Shown: positions 45,133 through 54,798 of the stretch, piece after piece
Position numbering within the stretch: the first letter of the stretch is position 1
Layout: each line of letters begins with the position of its first letter
NCBI RefSeq assembly: GCF_038004425.1
Contig: NZ_JBBORC010000001.1
Location: 2,457,001 to 2,521,000 of the forward strand
Length of the DNA: 64,000 nt
Source of the DNA: Solibacillus sp. FSL W7-1464
Lineage (GTDB): Bacteria; Bacillota; Bacilli; Bacillales_A; Planococcaceae
Reading direction: 5' to 3'
Notes under the pieces: generated by a model
Seen by the model: the letters and a program-made list of their open reading frames with translations, nothing else
Told to the model about the DNA's origin: nothing
The model's database searches: none
Program-made: the position numbers and the translations under genes

Positions 45133-46962
45133 CTATTTACTATCATCCATTTTCAGTACGGCCATGAATGCTTCTTGTGGAACCTCTACCGAACCTACTT
45201 GTTTCATTCGTTTTTTACCGGCTTTTTGCTTTTCAAGTAATTTACGTTTACGTGAAATGTCACCACCGTAACATTTTGCAAGTACGTTTTTACCCATTGA
45301 TTTAATAGTCGAGCGGGCAATGATTTTTTGACCGATCGCTGCCTGCACCGGTACTTCGAATTGTTGACGTGGAATCAGCTCTTTTAGTTTTTCTACAATA
45401 ACTTTTCCGCGTTCATATGCAAAGTCTTTGTGTACGATGAAGCTTAACGCATCGACTTGTTCACCGTTCAATAAAATATCCATCTTGCTTAACTTAGAAG
45501 GCTGGTATCCGATTAATTCATAATCGAATGACGCATAGCCTTTTGTGTTTGATTTCAGGAAATCAAAGAAGTCATATACAATTTCTGCTAAAGGCATCTC
45601 ATAAACGATTTTCACACGTGTGTCATCGATGTAATCCATCCCTGAGAAGTTGCCGCGTTTTTTCTGGCAAAGCTCCATGACAGCACCTACATAATCGTTC
45701 GGTACCATTATTGTCGCTTTTACGTACGGTTCTTCAATACGGTCGATTTTTTGCGGATCCGGCATCATTGATGGGTTATCAACTTTTAATACAGAGCCAT
45801 CTGTTTTTGTCACCTCATAAATTACAGAAGGGGCAGTCGTGATTAGATCAATGTTAAACTCGCGCTCAATACGTTCCTGAATAATCTCCATATGCAATAG
45901 CCCTAAGAATCCGCATCGGAAACCGAAGCCTAATGCCTGTGAAGTTTCGGCCTCATATTGTAATGCAGAGTCGTTTAATTCCAGTTTTTCGAGTGCTTCA
46001 CGTAAATCGTTGTATTTGGCTGTGTCAATTGGATAGAGACCGCAATATACCATAGGGTTTAATTTACGGTAACCTGGAAGCGGTTCTGTTGCAGCACGGG
46101 TACCTGCGTAAGTTACTGTATCACCTACACGTGTGTCCTGAACATTTTTGATTGATGCTGTTAAATAACCAACATCACCTACTGTCAATTCAGCTTGTGG
46201 TATCGATTTCGGTGTATGAACCCCTACTTCGATTACTTCAAATTCTGCACCTGTTGCCATCATTTTAATTTTATCTCCGGCTTTAACAGTACCATTTACG
46301 ATACGAATTGAGATGATGACACCTTTATATGCATCATAAACAGAGTCGAAAATTAATGCTTGTAATGGGGCATCGGGATCACCTTGTGGGGCAGGTACTT
46401 TTTCAACGATCTGTTCCAAAATATCCTCTATCCCAATCCCTGCTTTTGCAGATGCAAGTACTGCTTCTGAAGCATCCAATCCAATTACGTCTTCCACTTC
46501 TCCGCGGACACGTTCCGGGTCTGCTGCAGGCAAGTCGATTTTGTTGATAACCGGTAAAATTTCAAGGTCATTGTCCAGTGCCAAATATACGTTAGCCAGC
46601 GTTTGCGCTTCAATTCCCTGTGCAGCATCGACTACTAAAATGGCACCTTCACATGCTGCTAATGAACGTGATACTTCATATGTGAAATCGACGTGACCCG
46701 GTGTGTCGATCAGATGGAAAGTATAGATCTCGCCATTTTTAGCATTATATTTCAATTGTACGGCATTTAATTTAATTGTAATTCCGCGCTCACGCTCCAG
46801 ATCCATCGAATCCAGCAGCTGTGACTTCATTTCTCGTTGTGTAACAGTTTGCGTCTTTTCCAATAAACGGTCAGCAAGTGTTGATTTCCCGTGGTCGATA
46901 TGTGCAATAATCGAGAAATTTCGGATATTTTCTTGTCGTTTTAAACGTTGTTCTCGGTTCAT
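45133..46962 (-). CDS. lepA: Elongation factor 4 (LepA)
   Basis: 609 residues. GTPase motifs [14 protein letters not shown], the switch region [22 protein letters not shown] and NKIDLP; the LepA-specific C-terminal domain ends [17 protein letters not shown]. It binds stalled ribosomes and can promote back-translocation. It has its own promoter and an unusual structured leader of about 150 bases. In B. subtilis lepA is followed by hemN and hrcA; here it is followed by a hypothetical gene and miaB. Confidence 0.97.
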   Translation of the reverse strand: MNREQRLKRQENIRNFSIIAHIDHGKSTLADRLLEKTQTVTQREMKSQLLDSMDLERERGITIKLNAVQLKYNAKNGEIYTFHLIDTPGHVDFTYEVSRSLAACEGAILVVDAAQGIEAQTLANVYLALDNDLEILPVINKIDLPAADPERVRGEVEDVIGLDASEAVLASAKAGIGIEDILEQIVEKVPAPQGDPDAPLQALIFDSVYDAYKGVIISIRIVNGTVKAGDKIKMMATGAEFEVIEVGVHTPKSIPQAELTVGDVGYLTASIKNVQDTRVGDTVTYAGTRAATEPLPGYRKLNPMVYCGLYPIDTAKYNDLREALEKLELNDSALQYEAETSQALGFGFRCGFLGLLHMEIIQERIEREFNIDLITTAPSVIYEVTKTDGSVLKVDNPSMMPDPQKIDRIEEPYVKATIMVPNDYVGAVMELCQKKRGNFSGMDYIDDTRVKIVYEMPLAEIVYDFFDFLKSNTKGYASFDYELIGYQPSKLSKMDILLNGEQVDALSFIVHKDFAYERGKVIVEKLKELIPRQQFEVPVQAAIGQKIIARSTIKSMGKNVLAKCYGGDISRKRKLLEKQKAGKKRMKQVGSVEVPQEAFMAVLKMDDSK

Positions 46963-47121
46963 GTATAATTCCTCTCCTAATTAGAAAAAACACCTGAGCC
47001 CCTTTAGGGTTTGGTGTCACTACATATGTAGGTTATTCATCCATTTACTTTTCTACTAAAATACAGCCTCTATTCTCCATAATTTGAAGTAATGGAACAA
47101 TAGAGGCATAACGTATTTTAA
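46963..47121 (-). promoter_or_regulatory. Structured 5' leader of lepA, candidate cis-regulatory RNA
   Basis: This fills most of the 326-base gene-free stretch 46963-47288. On the minus strand, after the presumed transcription start, there is a hairpin GCCTCTATT/AATAGAGGC (47066-47107), then a 12-base palindrome CTACATATGTAG (47020-47031), then a terminator-like hairpin ending in a T run (46985-47017), then the ribosome binding site GGAGAGG. The arrangement is that of a transcription attenuator. No known riboswitch class was recognised. Confidence 0.5.
46985..47017 (-). terminator. Terminator-like hairpin in the lepA leader
   Basis: On the minus strand ACACC pairs with GGTGT, with CCC/GGG pairing inside, followed by TTTTTTCT. 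It ends only about 22 bases before the lepA start codon, where it could abort transcription into lepA. Confidence 0.6.
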
Positions 47122-47151
47122 ATTATACTATGAATTGTAGTGAAACGACAA
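47122..47151 (-). promoter_or_regulatory. Candidate promoter of lepA
   Basis: TATAAT (47122-47127) is exact; the -35 TTGTCG (47146-47151) with an 18-base spacer is weaker. It predicts a leader of about 150 bases. Confidence 0.6.
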
Positions 47152-47175
47152 CAGCGAACCTTCACCTGCAATAGG

Positions 47176-47216
47176 AAAACCGCATTTCGCATCAAACTTT
47201 TGCGAAATGCGGTTTT
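47176..47216 (-). terminator. Terminator of spoIIP
   Basis: A perfect 16-base stem (47176-47191 with 47201-47216) with a 9-base loop; the arms end in AAAA/TTTT. It lies 73 bases after the spoIIP stop. Confidence 0.82.
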
Positions 47217-47288
47217 ACATATTCGAGCGGGTATCGTAGCTTAACATCTCTTACACTCCCCGCCTGCTATTAGTAAATCAAATAATAC

Positions 47289-48116
47289 TTAAGCTGCCGA
47301 TTCAACAAAAGCAACCCGAATCGCCTGAGCTAAAATCGCCATTGTTCGCTGAAGCTCTTCTTCCGTGTTGTCAATACCGCCAAATTCAATCAGCAATACA
47401 TTTGTTGCAAGATCCTGATTATAGACACCGTCAACACCAGTACCGGACTTTTTAATAATTCCTCTTGAAACTCCAGGTAAAATACGATTCACTTGCTCAC
47501 TTAGCATTGTTGCATAAGCTAGATTCGCTTCATATGCCGGATGTTCCGCGCCGACTACGAAAGCAATTTTTGCATATTGCTCATTATTTGCCGTAAGTGT
47601 CGTTACTTTTTTAGGGGCTGAATCCCGATGGAAATCGATTACAAGATCATATTCGCTTCCTTCCAAATACTCGGCCAATACAGGTCGTGCCACTTTGTAC
47701 GCTTGGTGAAATGTTGCATCAACCTGTTTCATTTCGGTCATAACATCAAAGTCTACAATATGCGGTGTTAAATCGTTTAATTCAAGATAATGCTGCATCA
47801 TTTCCTGTAGTGAAAAGATATTCATTTCTTCATCATAAACTGCCTGCATCCCTTTTGTCTTTTTGACGATCGGCTTATAGGACTCGTGTGAATGTGTGAA
47901 CATCAACAGTACATCGAATGGATCAACTGCCGGTTTCTCTTCTTCAGGTACCGTGACAATTGGTTCTGTCGCCGCATAAACAACGTGGGGACGTTCACTT
48001 TTACTTTTTTGTGTAGTCATTTCATTATTTGGAAAAGGGAATTGCCCAATAATGATAGGCAGTGAAAATAAAAATAAGAACAATAATGAGAAGCGTTTTA
48101 GTTTCCGCAAACACAT
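47289..48116 (-). CDS. spoIIP: Stage II sporulation protein P (SpoIIP)
   Basis: 275 residues. An N-terminal membrane anchor (LKRFSLLFLFLFSLPIIIGQ) is followed by the SpoIIP domain: LMFTHSHESYKP, DLVIDFHRDSAP, VGAEHPAYEANLAYA and LLIEFGGIDNTEEE, with the His and Glu residues of the zinc-dependent amidase. Together with SpoIID it degrades septal peptidoglycan in engulfment. It is clearly shorter than the B. subtilis protein (about 400 residues), with a short spacer between anchor and catalytic domain. The ATG at 48116 lies 8 bases after GGAG. It follows gpr as in B. subtilis. Confidence 0.93.
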   Translation of the reverse strand: MCLRKLKRFSLLFLFLFSLPIIIGQFPFPNNEMTTQKSKSERPHVVYAATEPIVTVPEEEKPAVDPFDVLLMFTHSHESYKPIVKKTKGMQAVYDEEMNIFSLQEMMQHYLELNDLTPHIVDFDVMTEMKQVDATFHQAYKVARPVLAEYLEGSEYDLVIDFHRDSAPKKVTTLTANNEQYAKIAFVVGAEHPAYEANLAYATMLSEQVNRILPGVSRGIIKKSGTGVDGVYNQDLATNVLLIEFGGIDNTEEELQRTMAILAQAIRVAFVESAA

Positions 48117-48185
48117 CACCCTTTCTCCAATACAATATGGAAAAAGAGTAAAACTTAGAACGTATAACTAGTTTTTATTGTTCAG

Positions 48186-48213
48186 AAAATAAAAAACCGG
48201 TCAATTACCGGCT
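48186..48213 (-). terminator. Terminator overlapping the end of gpr
   Basis: On the minus strand CCGGT/ACCGG with a 5-base loop is followed by TTTTTTATTTT; the stem includes the gpr stop codon. It separates gpr from spoIIP. Confidence 0.75.
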
Positions 48214-49235
48214 TTTTGTTTTTCTTCAAGCCATGTAAACAAGCTTTCGCCTAGTAAAAATGCATATTGACTAAGCCAAAAGTCGACTTCTTTCGGTGTA
48301 ACCATTAACCGCTCAGGATGGGTACTGAATACTTCTTCAAATAATTGTCTGCGGTCTTCAGTCGGCCATGTTGCCCACTGACCGAAAATCGGCTCAACTG
48401 TCGTTAAATCAACTTCCTCGTTAACAGGTGTCCAGCTTGTTACAGAAAGCTTGCCGGACGGTTTACCTCTTTCCTGTATTTTAGCCGCAATGGATCTGAA
48501 TGCTACATCGATTGCATCAGCGATTAAAATCGGTGCTTCCACAACTGTCGGAACTCCGATCGCTGTTACAGGGACGCCGAGCACTTCCTTGGAAACTTCT
48601 TTGCGATGGTTGCCGACACCTCCACCTGGATGAATTCCTGTATCTGTAAGCTGGATTGTCCGGCATAAACGTGCACTTCCGCTTGTTGCAAGCGCATCGA
48701 CGATAATTACGAGTGCAGGTTTGATCTTTTCTGCCAATGCATGGATATAATCACTTGTTTCAAATCCTGTTTGCCCTGTAACACCAGGTGCATACAAAAT
48801 GAACTTCGGTGAATCGAGTTCCGATTGTTTTTTATGCATCGCATCAATTGTATAAGGACCAATTGCATCAGGGGTAATCGTCTTGTTCCCTAAACCTATC
48901 ACTAAAATTTTTGAATCCGCCGTAATCTTGATGTCTTTGTGCAAATCATGCAGGTAGTGGATCAAAGATTCCTGCATTTGCTCAAAGCCATGGCGGTCTT
49001 CCGAGGTTAGTGTAGGGATCGACAACGTTATATATGTCCCCTGCTTTTTACTTATTCTTTCTTCCCCAGTAGCATTCACTTCAACTTTTGTGATTTTGAC
49101 ACGATTTTGTTGGGATTCTTCCATGTGAATACCGCGTTCATGTTCCAATGTTTCCTTTTGCTGTTTTGTCTGATGTTGGACGACTTCTGCTGTTTCATCA
49201 ATTAAATCTGTTCGATTCCAATCAATTTTTTTCAT
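48201..49235 (-). CDS. gpr: Germination protease GPR
   Basis: 344 residues of the A25 peptidase family. Conserved blocks: VIGLGNKTITPDAIGP, PGVTGQTGFETSDYI and VDALATSGSARLCRTIQLTDTGIHPGGGVGN. GPR degrades SASP during spore germination; the four-repeat gamma SASP at 27501 is a likely substrate. An N-terminal propeptide (about 16 residues in B. subtilis) is expected to be cut off late in sporulation; the likely site here is in the first 20-50 residues. The ATG at 49235 lies 5-6 bases after GGAGGTG. Confidence 0.95.
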   Translation of the reverse strand: MKKIDWNRTDLIDETAEVVQHQTKQQKETLEHERGIHMEESQQNRVKITKVEVNATGEERISKKQGTYITLSIPTLTSEDRHGFEQMQESLIHYLHDLHKDIKITADSKILVIGLGNKTITPDAIGPYTIDAMHKKQSELDSPKFILYAPGVTGQTGFETSDYIHALAEKIKPALVIIVDALATSGSARLCRTIQLTDTGIHPGGGVGNHRKEVSKEVLGVPVTAIGVPTVVEAPILIADAIDVAFRSIAAKIQERGKPSGKLSVTSWTPVNEEVDLTTVEPIFGQWATWPTEDRRQLFEEVFSTHPERLMVTPKEVDFWLSQYAFLLGESLFTWLEEKQKAGN

Positions 49236-49338
49236 AATGCACCTCCACAATTCAGTTTGTTCAAACTGTCAAGTAAATATTCTTTGCATTTATGTATTGC
49301 AATTCCTTCAATCCTTTGGTAGAATGATTTTTGTTGTA

Positions 49339-49367
49339 TTGACACATGAAATAAGTGAGAAAATACT
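49339..49367 (+). promoter_or_regulatory. Sigma-A promoter of rpsT
   Basis: TTGACA (49339-49344), 17-base spacer, AATACT (49362-49367), 33 bases before the start codon. Confidence 0.7.
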
Positions 49368-49399
49368 CATCTCGTACCTAAATCTAGGAGGTGAAAGAA

Positions 49400-49648
49400 A
49401 TGCCAAACATTAAATCTGCTATCAAACGTGTAAAAGTTAACGAAAAAGCTAACGCTGCTAACGTACAAGCAAAATCTGCTATGCGTACTACAGTTAAAAA
49501 AGCTGAGCAAGCGATCGCAACAGGTGCTGAAAACGCACAAGAACTAGTAGTTGCTGCTTCTAAAGCATTAGATAAAGCTGCTTCTAAAGGTCTTATTCAC
49601 AAAAACGCGGCTTCTCGTAAAAAGTCTCGTTTAGCGAAAAAAGCTTAA
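49400..49648 (+). CDS. rpsT: 30S ribosomal protein S20
   Basis: 82 residues, Lys- and Ala-rich, starting [21 protein letters not shown]20. It binds 16S rRNA in early small-subunit assembly. The ATG at 49400 follows TAGGAGGTG at about 6 bases; the GTG at 49391 is part of that site. Divergent from gpr, and followed by a terminator shared with holA. Confidence 0.97.
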   Translation: MPNIKSAIKRVKVNEKANAANVQAKSAMRTTVKKAEQAIATGAENAQELVVAASKALDKAASKGLIHKNAASRKKSRLAKKA

Positions 49649-49660
49649 TTGTAAACTTAT

Positions 49661-49697
49661 AAAGCCAACTGTGCATCTGCACAGTTGGCTTTTTTCA
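49661..49697. terminator. Bidirectional terminator between rpsT and holA
   Basis: A perfect 14-base stem (49661-49674 with 49679-49692), ATCT loop, with six T residues on the plus side and an A-rich side serving the minus strand. Confidence 0.93.
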
Positions 49698-49712
49698 TTG
49701 TTTCCCGAAATA

Positions 49713-50723
49713 TTATAGTTTCTTCATTAAAAACAGCTCTAAATGGCGCTCACGGTTTCCACCTGTTGTCTTTAGCTGCAGGTCTACTTCTGCCAGACTA
49801 TAGAGCGCTTGAAGTAAACGCTGGTCGGACGGGCGGTTTCTTTGACCTGAAATAACCTGCACCCTGTATGGATGTATTTTAAGCTGCTTTGCAATCTGTT
49901 GCTGATGATACCCTTTCTTTTGCAAATAGAAAATATTGGTCATCGTCCGAATATTATTTGCCAAAAGACCAACCAGTTTAATCGGTTCTTCCTTTTGACG
50001 TAAAAGATCATGATAGATTTTAAGAGCCTCTTGCTGATTGTGGTCCAAATAGGCATTCAGCATTTTAAAAGCATCATGCTCAAGTGTTTTCGCCACTAGA
50101 TCCTCCACAAGTTCTCTTGTAATTTCATGGTCTTCACCTAAATACAAGGCCATCTTTTCCATTTCCATCTGAAGCTGGAGCATATTCGGACCGACCATTT
50201 CAATCAGTTTGCCGACAGCTTCATCGGTGATCGCTTTTCCGTGCTGCCCTGCTTCGTTTTTTATCCATACATTCAAATCATTGTTTTGTGGTGTTTCCGC
50301 TGCGATTACTGTACATTTTTCTTTCATGAGCTTCGTTACTTTTTTGCGCTCATCCAGCTTTTCGTAGGGTGCGATAAATATGGTAATGGCTGTATCTGTA
50401 GGATGCTGCAGCCAGCTTTCAAGGCGCATCAAATTATGATCAATCTTTTCTTTGCCTTTTTCAGTCGCTTTTAAAAATGATGCATTTTTGGCTATTATTA
50501 ATTTACGTTCAGAGAAAAACGGAATCGTATCCGCTTCATCGATAACATAATCAATCGGCTGTTCATTTAAGTCAAAGATCATGACTTCCGCTTCTTCATT
50601 TTTTTGAAGAGCCGCCTTCAACTGCTTAATTGTTTCATCTACAAAATAGGATTCTTCTCCTACAAGCAAGTAAACCGGTGCGAAATTCCCCTTTTTAAAA
50701 TCTTGCCATACTTTTGTTATCAT
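49713..50723 (-). CDS. holA: DNA polymerase III subunit delta
   Basis: 336 residues, starting MITKVWQDFKKGNFAPVYLLVGEE and continuing with the AAA+ like clamp-loader delta fold (DNDLNVWIKNEAGQHGKAI and the C-terminal LLANNIRTMTNIFYLQKKGYH). It opens the beta clamp for loading. The frame is open to 50888, but the ATG at 50723 lies after a perfect AAAGGAGG at 8 bases. It is next to yqzM and comEC as in B. subtilis (yqeN). Confidence 0.95.
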   Translation of the reverse strand: MITKVWQDFKKGNFAPVYLLVGEESYFVDETIKQLKAALQKNEEAEVMIFDLNEQPIDYVIDEADTIPFFSERKLIIAKNASFLKATEKGKEKIDHNLMRLESWLQHPTDTAITIFIAPYEKLDERKKVTKLMKEKCTVIAAETPQNNDLNVWIKNEAGQHGKAITDEAVGKLIEMVGPNMLQLQMEMEKMALYLGEDHEITRELVEDLVAKTLEHDAFKMLNAYLDHNQQEALKIYHDLLRQKEEPIKLVGLLANNIRTMTNIFYLQKKGYHQQQIAKQLKIHPYRVQVISGQRNRPSDQRLLQALYSLAEVDLQLKTTGGNRERHLELFLMKKL

Positions 50724-50966
50724 GTTGGGAACCTCCTTTACTTTCATAGTTCTAAGTATATCATTTTTTACGTTATTGAGGGATTCAGTTTCGCATCCCC
50801 ATAAGCAAAGAAGAAGAATCATCCTGCCACTCTGCATTAAAATAATAAATGGAAGTTTATTGAACTTCACAAGGATACAATAAACCAATAAAAGGAATAA
50901 TTAGCATTTCATATAGCATTTTCAGTTAGAATATTCTATAATTATTGAAGATTAGGAGGGATACTT

Positions 50967-51140
50967 ATGGCAGGACATCAAGATCCAAACTATGTAGCTG
51001 AAAACCCGTTTGAAGGCCGCGGCCGCGCGATGAAAAGCAATGACTTTCCTGATGCCGGTTACGGTTTCGCCATCGGTGGCGGATTCTTCATCGTATTGTT
51101 TATTATTGCAACGATCGTAGAAGCAGCTACACGTCTGTAA
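50967..51140 (+). CDS. yqzM: Small membrane protein, YqzM-like
   Basis: 57 residues with start MAGHQDPNYVAENPFEGRGR and one C-terminal membrane span (GFAIGGGFFIVLFIIATIVEA). The position between holA and comEC on the opposite strand, and the single-span architecture, match YqzM. The function is unknown. TAGGAGGG lies 6 bases ahead of the ATG. Confidence 0.85.
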   Translation: MAGHQDPNYVAENPFEGRGRAMKSNDFPDAGYGFAIGGGFFIVLFIIATIVEAATRL

Positions 51141-51151
51141 TTCCTTAGCAG

Positions 51152-51192
51152 TGGAATGATTCCTTACTTCAATGAGAAATCATTCCATTTTT
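51152..51192. terminator. Bidirectional terminator between yqzM and comEC
   Basis: A 10-base stem TGGAATGATT/AATCATTCCA with a 16-base loop, followed by TTTTTC on the plus side; it sits between the two convergent stops. Confidence 0.8.
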
Positions 51193-53510
51193 CATTTCGC
51201 GAAAAGAGCATTCGATTTTTCAATGTACATTTGATTTTCTGAGATGGTTATTTCTATCGTGCCTTCTAATCCGGTTATTGCGTATGGGATATTTTTTTCC
51301 TCAAAGCGGTTGACGACATCAATATGCGGATGATTGTATCGGTTATGTTCCCCTGCCATAAACACGGCAAATTTAGAGTTTGTTACTGTTAGGAATTCCT
51401 CGATGCTCGATGTTTTACTGCCATGATGCCCCGCCTTCAACAGATCGATATTACGTAATTTCCCGTTATAAAGCCGAATCAGCTCGCGCTCACCTTCCTG
51501 CTCCAAATCCCCTGTAAACAATGCCCGTAATGCCTGATGCTTTACGAATAGAACGAGCGAATCGTTATTACCTTCATATTCGGTTTCCAACGGCCATAAA
51601 TATTCAAAAGTTGTTTCTCCTATTTTCCATTTGTGACCAGCCATTTTCTCCACTAGTTTTGTCCTTGTTTTCTCCAGCTCATGCAAAAAATCGTTCATAA
51701 CCGGCTTGTTTAGCGATCCCGGTGTCACATGCACCTCTATTACAAGCACTTCCCGCAACACCTCTTCCGCCCCCTCTACATGATCGGCATCCGCATGTGA
51801 AAGCACAAATGTGTCAATCGTCTGAATACCTCGTCCTTTCAAATAGGGAACGACGACTTGACGACCTACTTCAAAAGGGCTTTTGCGCTCTTTCCATTTT
51901 TCCTGTTCAAATCTTAATAAGCCTCCTGCATCGATGACAATGACCGATTTCCTTCGGGGCAATTCAATGACAATGCAGTCCCCTTGGCCGACATTGACAA
52001 AAGCAATTTTCAGATCACTCTGCAAAAATGGCTGTATATGAAATATAAAGGCAGGCAGTACTAAAGCAAAAATGATTTTCTTTACCGGAGCTTGCCGGTC
52101 AAGCAAATAAAAAGTGAAAAAAACCGAACTATATAAAAAGAGAAGCCACATTATTGAAGGTTTACCGGGATTCCACATTTGGACAATCGGCTGCTGAATG
52201 AAGAGAATGAAATTTGTGAGCGCTGTACGCAGCGGCTCGTAAATAAAAAAGAGAATGGAATCAAACGGGAATGGCAAAAATGTCAGCATAAGGGCGAATA
52301 GGTTGATCGGTAAAATGAGAAATGAGAAAAGAGGGACGAAGAAAATATTGGCGATAAAAGAAGAGAGGCTGATTTCGTAAAAGTGGAACAGTAATAAAGG
52401 ATAAACGAGGATTTGGCAAACGAACGTGATGTAAAAGGATTGTAACCAAAAATTGGAGTGGCGGGATAAAATACGGCGGGAGTAAACTAAGCTGTATGTG
52501 GCCAAATAGGATAGCTGAAAGCCAACTTGAAAAACTGCTCCAGGCTCTACTAATACAAAAACGACAAAGCTGAGGGACAGGGCATCGTCCATCGGTATTT
52601 TCCAGCGAAAATACTGTGCTAGCATGATTAATTCCACGACACTTACTGCGCGCCAAATAGAAGGCGCCCCTCCTGCTAAAACTGCATATAAAGGCAATAA
52701 AATAAGCAAAAATACTGTAGCGACTTCTCTACGTATTCCCAAGCGAAGCATTAACTGAAAAAACAGGAGCGAGACAAGTGCGACATGCAAACCCGAAATT
52801 GCGAATAAATGAGTAATCCCAAGCTTTTGATAAGCGCGATTTAATTGTTCATCGACATTTTCCTGGAAACCGATTAAAAGAGCTTGAGCCTCTGCTGCAA
52901 GTGATGGGGGGAAAGTTTCTTCAATATGCCTTTTTAACCGAAAGCGCTGTTCATAGATCGGCTGCATGAAGTTTTTATTTTGCCGAAAAAATTGAAGCTG
53001 TTGAATTTCGATGATTCCTCTTGCATTTTCACTTTGCAAATAGCGGGCCATAGAAAAGCCGTAGCGGTGTGCGGGGAATGCTGGGGATACTTGCTCCCCG
53101 GTTACAATAAAACTTGTACCAGCAAGCTGCTGTGCCTCGAAGCGTTGTTTCTCCTTTTCGGTTTTCAATTCATAGGTGACATATACTTTATCGCCGGATT
53201 CATCGACCATGAACCCTCTTAGCATGACCCCATCTATATTGTACTCGTCGGTCCATGTCAACAATGCTGGCAGTTCAACCGGTAGTGAAAGCTTATTGAC
53301 CTCATAGGAAAAATAGCTGTAACTTCCAATGCCAACTATAAAAATAACCAACAGATGAATGTTTGCCAGCCGCTTATAAAGACTAAATACCAACAATAAC
53401 CCAAGCAGGAAAAGTAGCCTTCCCGATTCAAATGCAGCAAGTGCACTGATACAAACCGAGAAGGCGTAAAATATCCAGTTATGCTTGAACAAGTTTACCA
53501 AATAAAGCAT
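51192..53510 (-). CDS. comEC: Competence protein ComEC, DNA uptake channel
   Basis: 772 residues. N-terminal extracellular-type DUF4131 segment with anchors (1-220), the multi-span Competence channel domain (about 220-490), and a C-terminal metallo-beta-lactamase-fold domain with SHADADHVEGAEE and LKAGHHGSKTS metal ligands. It carries single-stranded DNA across the membrane. It overlaps comEB by 32 bases. GAGGAGA precedes the ATG. Confidence 0.95.
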   Translation of the reverse strand: MLYLVNLFKHNWIFYAFSVCISALAAFESGRLLFLLGLLLVFSLYKRLANIHLLVIFIVGIGSYSYFSYEVNKLSLPVELPALLTWTDEYNIDGVMLRGFMVDESGDKVYVTYELKTEKEKQRFEAQQLAGTSFIVTGEQVSPAFPAHRYGFSMARYLQSENARGIIEIQQLQFFRQNKNFMQPIYEQRFRLKRHIEETFPPSLAAEAQALLIGFQENVDEQLNRAYQKLGITHLFAISGLHVALVSLLFFQLMLRLGIRREVATVFLLILLPLYAVLAGGAPSIWRAVSVVELIMLAQYFRWKIPMDDALSLSFVVFVLVEPGAVFQVGFQLSYLATYSLVYSRRILSRHSNFWLQSFYITFVCQILVYPLLLFHFYEISLSSFIANIFFVPLFSFLILPINLFALMLTFLPFPFDSILFFIYEPLRTALTNFILFIQQPIVQMWNPGKPSIMWLLFLYSSVFFTFYLLDRQAPVKKIIFALVLPAFIFHIQPFLQSDLKIAFVNVGQGDCIVIELPRRKSVIVIDAGGLLRFEQEKWKERKSPFEVGRQVVVPYLKGRGIQTIDTFVLSHADADHVEGAEEVLREVLVIEVHVTPGSLNKPVMNDFLHELEKTRTKLVEKMAGHKWKIGETTFEYLWPLETEYEGNNDSLVLFVKHQALRALFTGDLEQEGERELIRLYNGKLRNIDLLKAGHHGSKTSSIEEFLTVTNSKFAVFMAGEHNRYNHPHIDVVNRFEEKNIPYAITGLEGTIEITISENQMYIEKSNALFAK

Positions 53511-54054
53511 GCATCTTCTCCTCTAATGGGAGCAACTGATCACGGCTTGCACCTAACTCACGTAGCTTTTCAAGCATTTCAGCGGTTAATGCGAACTTCT
53601 CATCTTGCAGAAAGTCGATTTTCGCTTCATCAAATGGAATATGGGCCACATGGACATCCGCTTTTTTGAACAGTTCCATTGCGTACATATTATTTTTATA
53701 ATCTTTTGCATAGTATACATTTTTGATGCCTGCCTGAATGATTGTCTTCGTGCATGGCAGGCACGGGAAATGTGTGACATACAAATCCGCCCCATTTGAT
53801 GGCGTACCATATTTTGCACATTGCAGTAAGGCATTCGTTTCGGCGTGCACTGTACGGACACAATGGTTGTCCACAACGTAGCACCCTTCTTCGATACAGT
53901 GTTCGTCACCTGAAATCGACCCATTATATCCGCCGGCAATAATGCGCTTTTCCCGTACAATTGTCGCTCCTACCGCAAGACGGCTGCACGTGCTTCTTAA
54001 TGCGAGTAAATGACTTTGCGCCATAAAAAATTGATCCCAAGTAATTCGCTCCAT
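53479..54054 (-). CDS. comEB: ComEB, dCMP deaminase-like
   Basis: 191 residues of the cytidine/deoxycytidylate deaminase fold. Zinc ligands: HAE (VHAETNAL) and PCxxC (FPCLPCTK); an extra zinc site includes Cys and His residues in DEHCIEEGCYVVDNHC. ComEB sits in the com operon but is not known to be essential for uptake; dCMP deaminase activity is likely. The frame opens at 54114; the ATG at 54054 with GGGGGTT about 8 bases ahead gives MERITWDQF and is preferred. Confidence 0.92.
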   Translation of the reverse strand: MERITWDQFFMAQSHLLALRSTCSRLAVGATIVREKRIIAGGYNGSISGDEHCIEEGCYVVDNHCVRTVHAETNALLQCAKYGTPSNGADLYVTHFPCLPCTKTIIQAGIKNVYYAKDYKNNMYAMELFKKADVHVAHIPFDEAKIDFLQDEKFALTAEMLEKLRELGASRDQLLPLEEKMHALFGKLVQA

Positions 54055-54139
54055 ATGATAACCCCCAAATGTTTTGTCACCTATCAGTTTATACGTAGTT
54101 CCTGACATTCGCAATGTAAGTTCGTTCAGAAATTTCAGC

Positions 54140-54787
54140 TTATTTTACCTCGATTAAGTCCTTCAACTGCTCAAATGTTTTATCCCCGATTCCCGTTACT
54201 TTTTTTAAATCATCAATGACTTGAAAATCCCCATGCTCGGACCGATGCTGAATAATTGCACCCGCTTTGGATGGACCAATTCCCGGTAGCTGGGTCAATT
54301 CCGCTTCCATCGCATTATTTATATTAATCTTCCCGGACGCACTTCCACTGCCTGAGCCGGTTGACGGGGATGCCTGTAACACCTGTTCCATTACTTCTGC
54401 TGGCTCTTCACCCGTTTTAGGTATATAGATGACCATTTCATCTTGAAGCCTTTGGGCATGGTTAATGAGCACCGGATTGGCATCATCTGAGTATCCTCCT
54501 GCAGCTTCAACGGCATCGATAACCCGTTGTTCTTCGGATAATGTATACACACCCGGATATTTTACCGCTCCTTTTACATCAACCATTAATGGCCTATATT
54601 CACTTTCGATTTCCGGTTCAGGATTTGTGGTGGGTTCTTCAATAGCAGGAATTGTCATTTGATCAATTGTTTCAATCGCAGCACTGTGCCGGGAATCATC
54701 GAGGAATAACAAGTAGATTAATACTGCAGCAACGACTCCGCCCAGAATGGCGAGTTGCTTTTTATACTTCTCCAGAAATGGCTGCAA
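54140..54787 (-). CDS. comEA: ComEA, membrane DNA receptor for transformation
   Basis: 215 residues: N-terminal membrane anchor (LAILGGVVAAVLIYLLFL), SLBB domain (about 68-125), Ser/Gly-rich linker (SPSTGSGSGSASG) and two helix-hairpin-helix motifs (LTQLPGIGPSKAGAIIQHR, LKKVTGIGDKTFEQLK) that bind double-stranded DNA. It delivers DNA to ComEC. The order comEA-comEB-comEC is intact; comER, present next to comEA in B. subtilis, is absent. Confidence 0.95.
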   Translation of the reverse strand: MQPFLEKYKKQLAILGGVVAAVLIYLLFLDDSRHSAAIETIDQMTIPAIEEPTTNPEPEIESEYRPLMVDVKGAVKYPGVYTLSEEQRVIDAVEAAGGYSDDANPVLINHAQRLQDEMVIYIPKTGEEPAEVMEQVLQASPSTGSGSGSASGKININNAMEAELTQLPGIGPSKAGAIIQHRSEHGDFQVIDDLKKVTGIGDKTFEQLKDLIEVK

Positions 54788-54798
54788 ATAAAAAACAC

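Noticed and set aside
52261-52656. 131-codon minus-strand frame inside comEC
   Set aside because: It lies in another frame of comEC, which has full-length domain support.
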